Below, piece by piece: positions 61,522 to 64,000 of a stretch of 64,000 nucleotides of DNA. Under the pieces are notes generated by a model. The model was not told where the DNA came from. It did no database searches and saw nothing but the letters and a program-made list of their open reading frames with translations. This stretch comes from Cyanobacteria bacterium OH_PDB_230 (GTDB lineage: Bacteria; Cyanobacteriota; Vampirovibrionia; Gastranaerophilales; Gastranaerophilaceae): the NCBI GenBank assembly GCA_023421795.1, contig JAEZSO010000001.1, positions 327,298-391,297 on the forward strand, read 5' to 3'. The translations under genes and the position numbers were made by a program. Each line of letters opens with the position of its first letter. Positions within the stretch are counted from its first letter, which is position 1.

Positions 61522-62070
61522 GTCTTTCCTCCGACAAATTAACTTTTCCTTCACACTTACTAATTTAAAAAAAAGATATCTCTAACAATTGACTTTTTTA
61601 AAAATAAGATTACAAATTATTTACATTTCCTTTTACAATTTAGTTAAGTATTTGATAAAACGTATACTGAACACTTAATATATTCGGTTCTGATATTATA
61701 ACATATTTTTTGAGCGTCTGTCTAGCTTCTTTGAATTATTGCCCTATAGTATTATTAATTGTTTTTTTATGCATAGAGTTGTTTGATAGGGTAGAGACTT
61801 TTTATTTTGTTTACAAAACTTAATATGTTGAAATCGATAAATCTACAAAAATTTGTAAAATAAGCATATGCAACATGATAAACCATAAAAGATAAAATGA
61901 CAAAACTTCAAATGCGCCGATTGTGAGTATTTTCGATGTTTTTTTATTGTATAACATAGATTCTTTCATATTTAGCAGACTACAAACGGTTCTTTCTTCT
62001 TGTTGTATTCTTGTTGTTTTTGTATAAAACAATTAAAATAAAGGCGTATAATCATTTTAGGATTTTCTTT
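61522..62070. other. Non-coding region upstream of HEAT-repeat and prenyltransferase genes
   Basis: About 550 nt, very AT-rich, between divergent genes. It should hold both promoters. I found no RNA gene, repeat or good promoter pair here. A 70-codon minus frame at 61820-62032 has no supporting signal. Confidence 0.4.
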
Positions 62071-63066
62071 ATGAATAAATTTGTTCAAGTATTGCAATTC
62101 TGGTTTAACTCAGCGAGGGGATATTCTATACCAATATCAATTATGTCCTGGTCTGTACCGTTTATTTTCGGTTTAACTGACGGAGGCAATCTCTTTTATG
62201 GAATACTCGCATTCTTTGGCATCGTTTCCGTACATCTCGGGGTAAATTTATTTGACGATGTGATTGATTATTATTTGGAAAAACGTCAAATATCCAAGGG
62301 CTTGAAAGAATCATTTGACTTTCAAAAAGGCAAATGCAAATACATAGTAGACGGCAAGGCTAGCGCTTTAAAGACTTTGTTCGTTTCATTGGGTTTGTTT
62401 GCGTTTTCTTCTGCTATAGGGTTGTTTCTGGCTTATGAATGCGGAATTCAGGTAATAATTCTGATCGCGTTAGCTGCAATTCTGTGTCTTTTATACCCGG
62501 TTTTGACTTACTTTGCAATGGGAGAGGTAATCGTAGGGATTCTATTCGCTCCAATGCTATACTATGGAACCTATTTTGTCATGACAAAATCCTTTTCTCC
62601 TGAGATTATGGTGATTTCCATATCTACAGGTCTGTTGACAATAGGTCTTTTGCATACACATACGTTGATGGATTATGATTTTGATGTCAAAAACAACAAA
62701 AAAACGTTGAGTTCACTGGCAGGAAGCAAGAAAAACGCTGTGATTGTTCAAGGAGTCATTATGTTTTTGGCTTATTTGAACATTCTCGCTGGAATATACT
62801 TCAATTTCCTTCCTATGATAATGCTTTTAAGTCTTTTGAGTATTCCAACCTCTGTAAGTTTGTATAATTTACTCATGCTCCATGCAAAAGATCCTAATAT
62901 AGTCGTCCCCAGAAGATTTTGGATGGGACCTATGGAAAATTGGGAAACTTTCGTTAAAAATAATACTGAAAGCTTTATGATTAAATTTTTATTGGCAAGA
63001 AATGTCATGCTGGTTTTCACTGTCTTAATTTGTATAGCAAAAATAGCATCAGAATTTATAGGTTAA
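62071..63066 (+). CDS. UbiA-family prenyltransferase (MenA-like)
   Basis: 331 residues from ATG at 62071 (AGGA 8 nt upstream); a start at 62011 would add an AT-rich leader. It has many transmembrane helices. The first Asp-rich motif is NLFDDVIDYY, the second LMDYDFDVKNNKKTL, which bind the prenyl diphosphate through magnesium. The order and spacing suit the UbiA superfamily, and the sequence around the first motif resembles MenA-type 1,4-dihydroxy-2-naphthoate prenyltransferases. It may make menaquinone or another prenylated lipid. Two small genes follow in the same direction, perhaps one operon. Confidence 0.8.
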   Translation: MNKFVQVLQFWFNSARGYSIPISIMSWSVPFIFGLTDGGNLFYGILAFFGIVSVHLGVNLFDDVIDYYLEKRQISKGLKESFDFQKGKCKYIVDGKASALKTLFVSLGLFAFSSAIGLFLAYECGIQVIILIALAAILCLLYPVLTYFAMGEVIVGILFAPMLYYGTYFVMTKSFSPEIMVISISTGLLTIGLLHTHTLMDYDFDVKNNKKTLSSLAGSKKNAVIVQGVIMFLAYLNILAGIYFNFLPMIMLLSLLSIPTSVSLYNLLMLHAKDPNIVVPRRFWMGPMENWETFVKNNTESFMIKFLLARNVMLVFTVLICIAKIASEFIG

Positions 63067-63067
63067 A

Positions 63068-63307
63068 ATGTATATTCTTGAACTTATATCAGAATTAATT
63101 AAAAAGAATAAAACAAAAGATAAAGACAAAATCGTTGATTTTGCTCTTAATCAAGAAATAAATGACAGCGACGAAAACGAAGAAGATTGCAACCATATAT
63201 TTATACCTATAGACAGCACAAAACAGACGTTGGCATGTTCAAAATGCGGCTATGTAATAAAAGCTTCAGACATACCAAAAAACAAGAATTTTTTTGTTAA
63301 GGATTAG
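63068..63307 (+). CDS. Small zinc-ribbon-like protein
   Basis: 79 residues, starting 1 nt after the prenyltransferase stop. The C-terminal part has CNHIFIPIDSTKQTLACSKCGYVIKA, a C-x-H...C-x2-C treble, typical of a small zinc ribbon. The N-terminal half is a charged helix (LISELIKKNKTKDKDKIVDF). No family recognised. The tight spacing to the membrane enzyme and to the flavin-reductase-like gene suggests co-expression. Confidence 0.6.
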   Translation: MYILELISELIKKNKTKDKDKIVDFALNQEINDSDENEEDCNHIFIPIDSTKQTLACSKCGYVIKASDIPKNKNFFVKD

Positions 63308-63316
63308 GAGAAACCG

Positions 63317-63850
63317 ATGTACAAAGAAATAAATATAAATGATTATTTTAATGAAATATTAAAACAGTTGAATAAAGGCTTGCTTTTAACAACAAAAAAA
63401 GATAGCAAAGTAAATACAATGACAATTTCCTGGGGGACGATAGGAATTGAATGGAATAAATTATTGTTTACGGTGTTTGTAAGAAAAGGTCGTCACACTC
63501 ATAAAATGCTTGAAAGCGGCGAATTCACAATTAATGTACCTTTGGATAAAAATGCAGTAAAAATATTAGGTTACTGCGGAACAAAAAGCGGAAGAGACAC
63601 CGACAAAATAAAAGATATGAATTTAACCCTCATAAAAGGAAGAAAAGTCGATGTTCCTGCAATTAAAGAATTGCCTTTGACGCTTGAGTGCAAGGTTCTT
63701 TATAAACAAGAGCAAGACGCAAGCAGAATTCCGCAAGATATAAAAGAGCTCTGTTATCCTCAGGATGTTTCAAGCGATTATCATAGCGCCAATAAGGATT
63801 TTCATACAATGTTCTTTGGTGAAATAGTTGATGCTTACATAGTAGAATAA
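63317..63850 (+). CDS. Flavin reductase-like (FMN-binding split-barrel) protein
   Basis: 177 residues; TTAGGAGAAACC precedes the ATG. The fold is visible in KGLLLTTKKDSKVNTMTISWGTIGIEW (the split-barrel start), LFTVFVRKGRHTHKMLESGEFTINV, and NKDFHTMFFGEIVDAYI. These match flavin reductase/flavoredoxin proteins that bind FMN and reduce small substrates or partner proteins. Substrate unknown. A strong terminator follows. Confidence 0.85.
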   Translation: MYKEININDYFNEILKQLNKGLLLTTKKDSKVNTMTISWGTIGIEWNKLLFTVFVRKGRHTHKMLESGEFTINVPLDKNAVKILGYCGTKSGRDTDKIKDMNLTLIKGRKVDVPAIKELPLTLECKVLYKQEQDASRIPQDIKELCYPQDVSSDYHSANKDFHTMFFGEIVDAYIVE

Positions 63851-63858
63851 ACAAAATC

Positions 63859-63886
63859 AAAAGGCTTACATAAGTAAGCCTTTTAA
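63859..63886 (+). terminator. Terminator after flavin reductase-like gene
   Basis: AAAAGGCTTAC (63859-63869) pairs with GTAAGCCTTTT (63874-63884) around ATAA, an 11-bp perfect stem with flanking A/T runs, so it may act in both directions. Confidence 0.8.
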
Positions 63887-63912
63887 AATTCCCCAAATAT
63901 TAACCTATTTCT

Positions 63913-63999
63913 ACCTGAACAATTCGCTCCCCAGCGAGAGTCAGGTGTGCCAATTCCTTGTTGCCTCTATCTAATCCCCATTAGATATTTATTAAGGCA
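63913..63999. other. Structured element with two CCCC-loop hairpins, unrecognised
   Basis: First hairpin: ACCTGA (63913-63918) with TCAGGT (63941-63946) enclosing TCGCT-CCCC-AGCGA (63924-63937). Second: TGCCT (63962-63966) with AGGCA (63995-63999) enclosing ATCTAAT-CCCC-ATTAGAT (63969-63986). It is not a tRNA, and no riboswitch class was recognised. Could be a repeat, an RNA gene or a transposon end; it runs to the window edge. Confidence 0.45.
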
Positions 64000-64000
64000 T

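Noticed and set aside
61820..62032. 70-codon minus frame upstream of the prenyltransferase
   Set aside because: No ribosome site, and it overlaps the likely promoter region; composition is like surrounding non-coding DNA.
1..64000. CRISPR arrays
   Set aside because: No run of regularly spaced direct repeats with unique spacers was seen; the only tight repeats are inside the 87-aa secreted protein gene.

Overview
The window is AT-rich DNA from a bacterium with an outer membrane: it encodes a TolC-like channel, a fimbrial usher, a secretin, and the Kdo-pathway pair KdsD/KdsC. A type IV pilus/type II secretion-like operon, a UbiA-family prenyltransferase, a PBS-lyase-type HEAT-repeat protein and the low GC would fit an uncultured gut lineage such as Vampirovibrionia/Gastranaerophilales. 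That placement is inference, since no rRNA is present.

Layout. 1-5 kb: the end of a drug-efflux operon (MFS permease, TolC-like channel), a methyltransferase-fold protein and two MarR regulators on the opposite strand. 5-13.3 kb: a six-gene minus-strand chaperone-usher-type fimbrial operon, plus a divergent secreted protein whose mature N-terminus matches that of a pilin. IS3-family remnants flank this block. 13.9-15.3 kb: dpaL and tRNA-Ala(TGC).

15.5-50.1 kb: a ~34.5-kb accessory island between tRNA-Ala and tRNA-Ile. It starts beside an apparent tRNA 3'-end remnant and carries phage-like leftovers (ParB-methyltransferase, DUF5681), RmuC, a WYL-domain regulator, two small secreted proteins, and a six-gene operon (dGTPase, PD-(D/E)XK nuclease, two DnaB/RecA-like paralogues without a P-loop, UvrD helicase fused to an Fe-S nuclease, DUF1643). 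It continues with an XRE regulator, DUF2924 plus large serine recombinase, a DEDDh exonuclease plus SWIM protein, a complete Shango system (sngABC), a complete type I Zorya system (zorABCD) and a helicase-nuclease.

The most interesting signal is a short dyad, GTCA-N5-GGAC (or GGGC), in at least six intergenic regions of this island. It lies upstream of rmuC, the WYL regulator, the small secreted pair, the RecA-like/UvrD genes, the dGTPase operon and Zorya. In several places one arm lies where a -35 box would be, and at the WYL gene it lies just after a good promoter. I infer a WYL-controlled defence regulon that ties the unfamiliar operon to the known systems.

50.1-64 kb is core-like: tRNA-Ile(GAT), a tight pilus operon, a U32-like protein with an antisense-overlapping STAS-like gene, kdsD-kdsC, the HEAT-repeat protein, a UbiA-family prenyltransferase, a zinc-ribbon protein and a flavin-reductase-like protein. 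The window ends in an unrecognised structured element with two similar hairpins.
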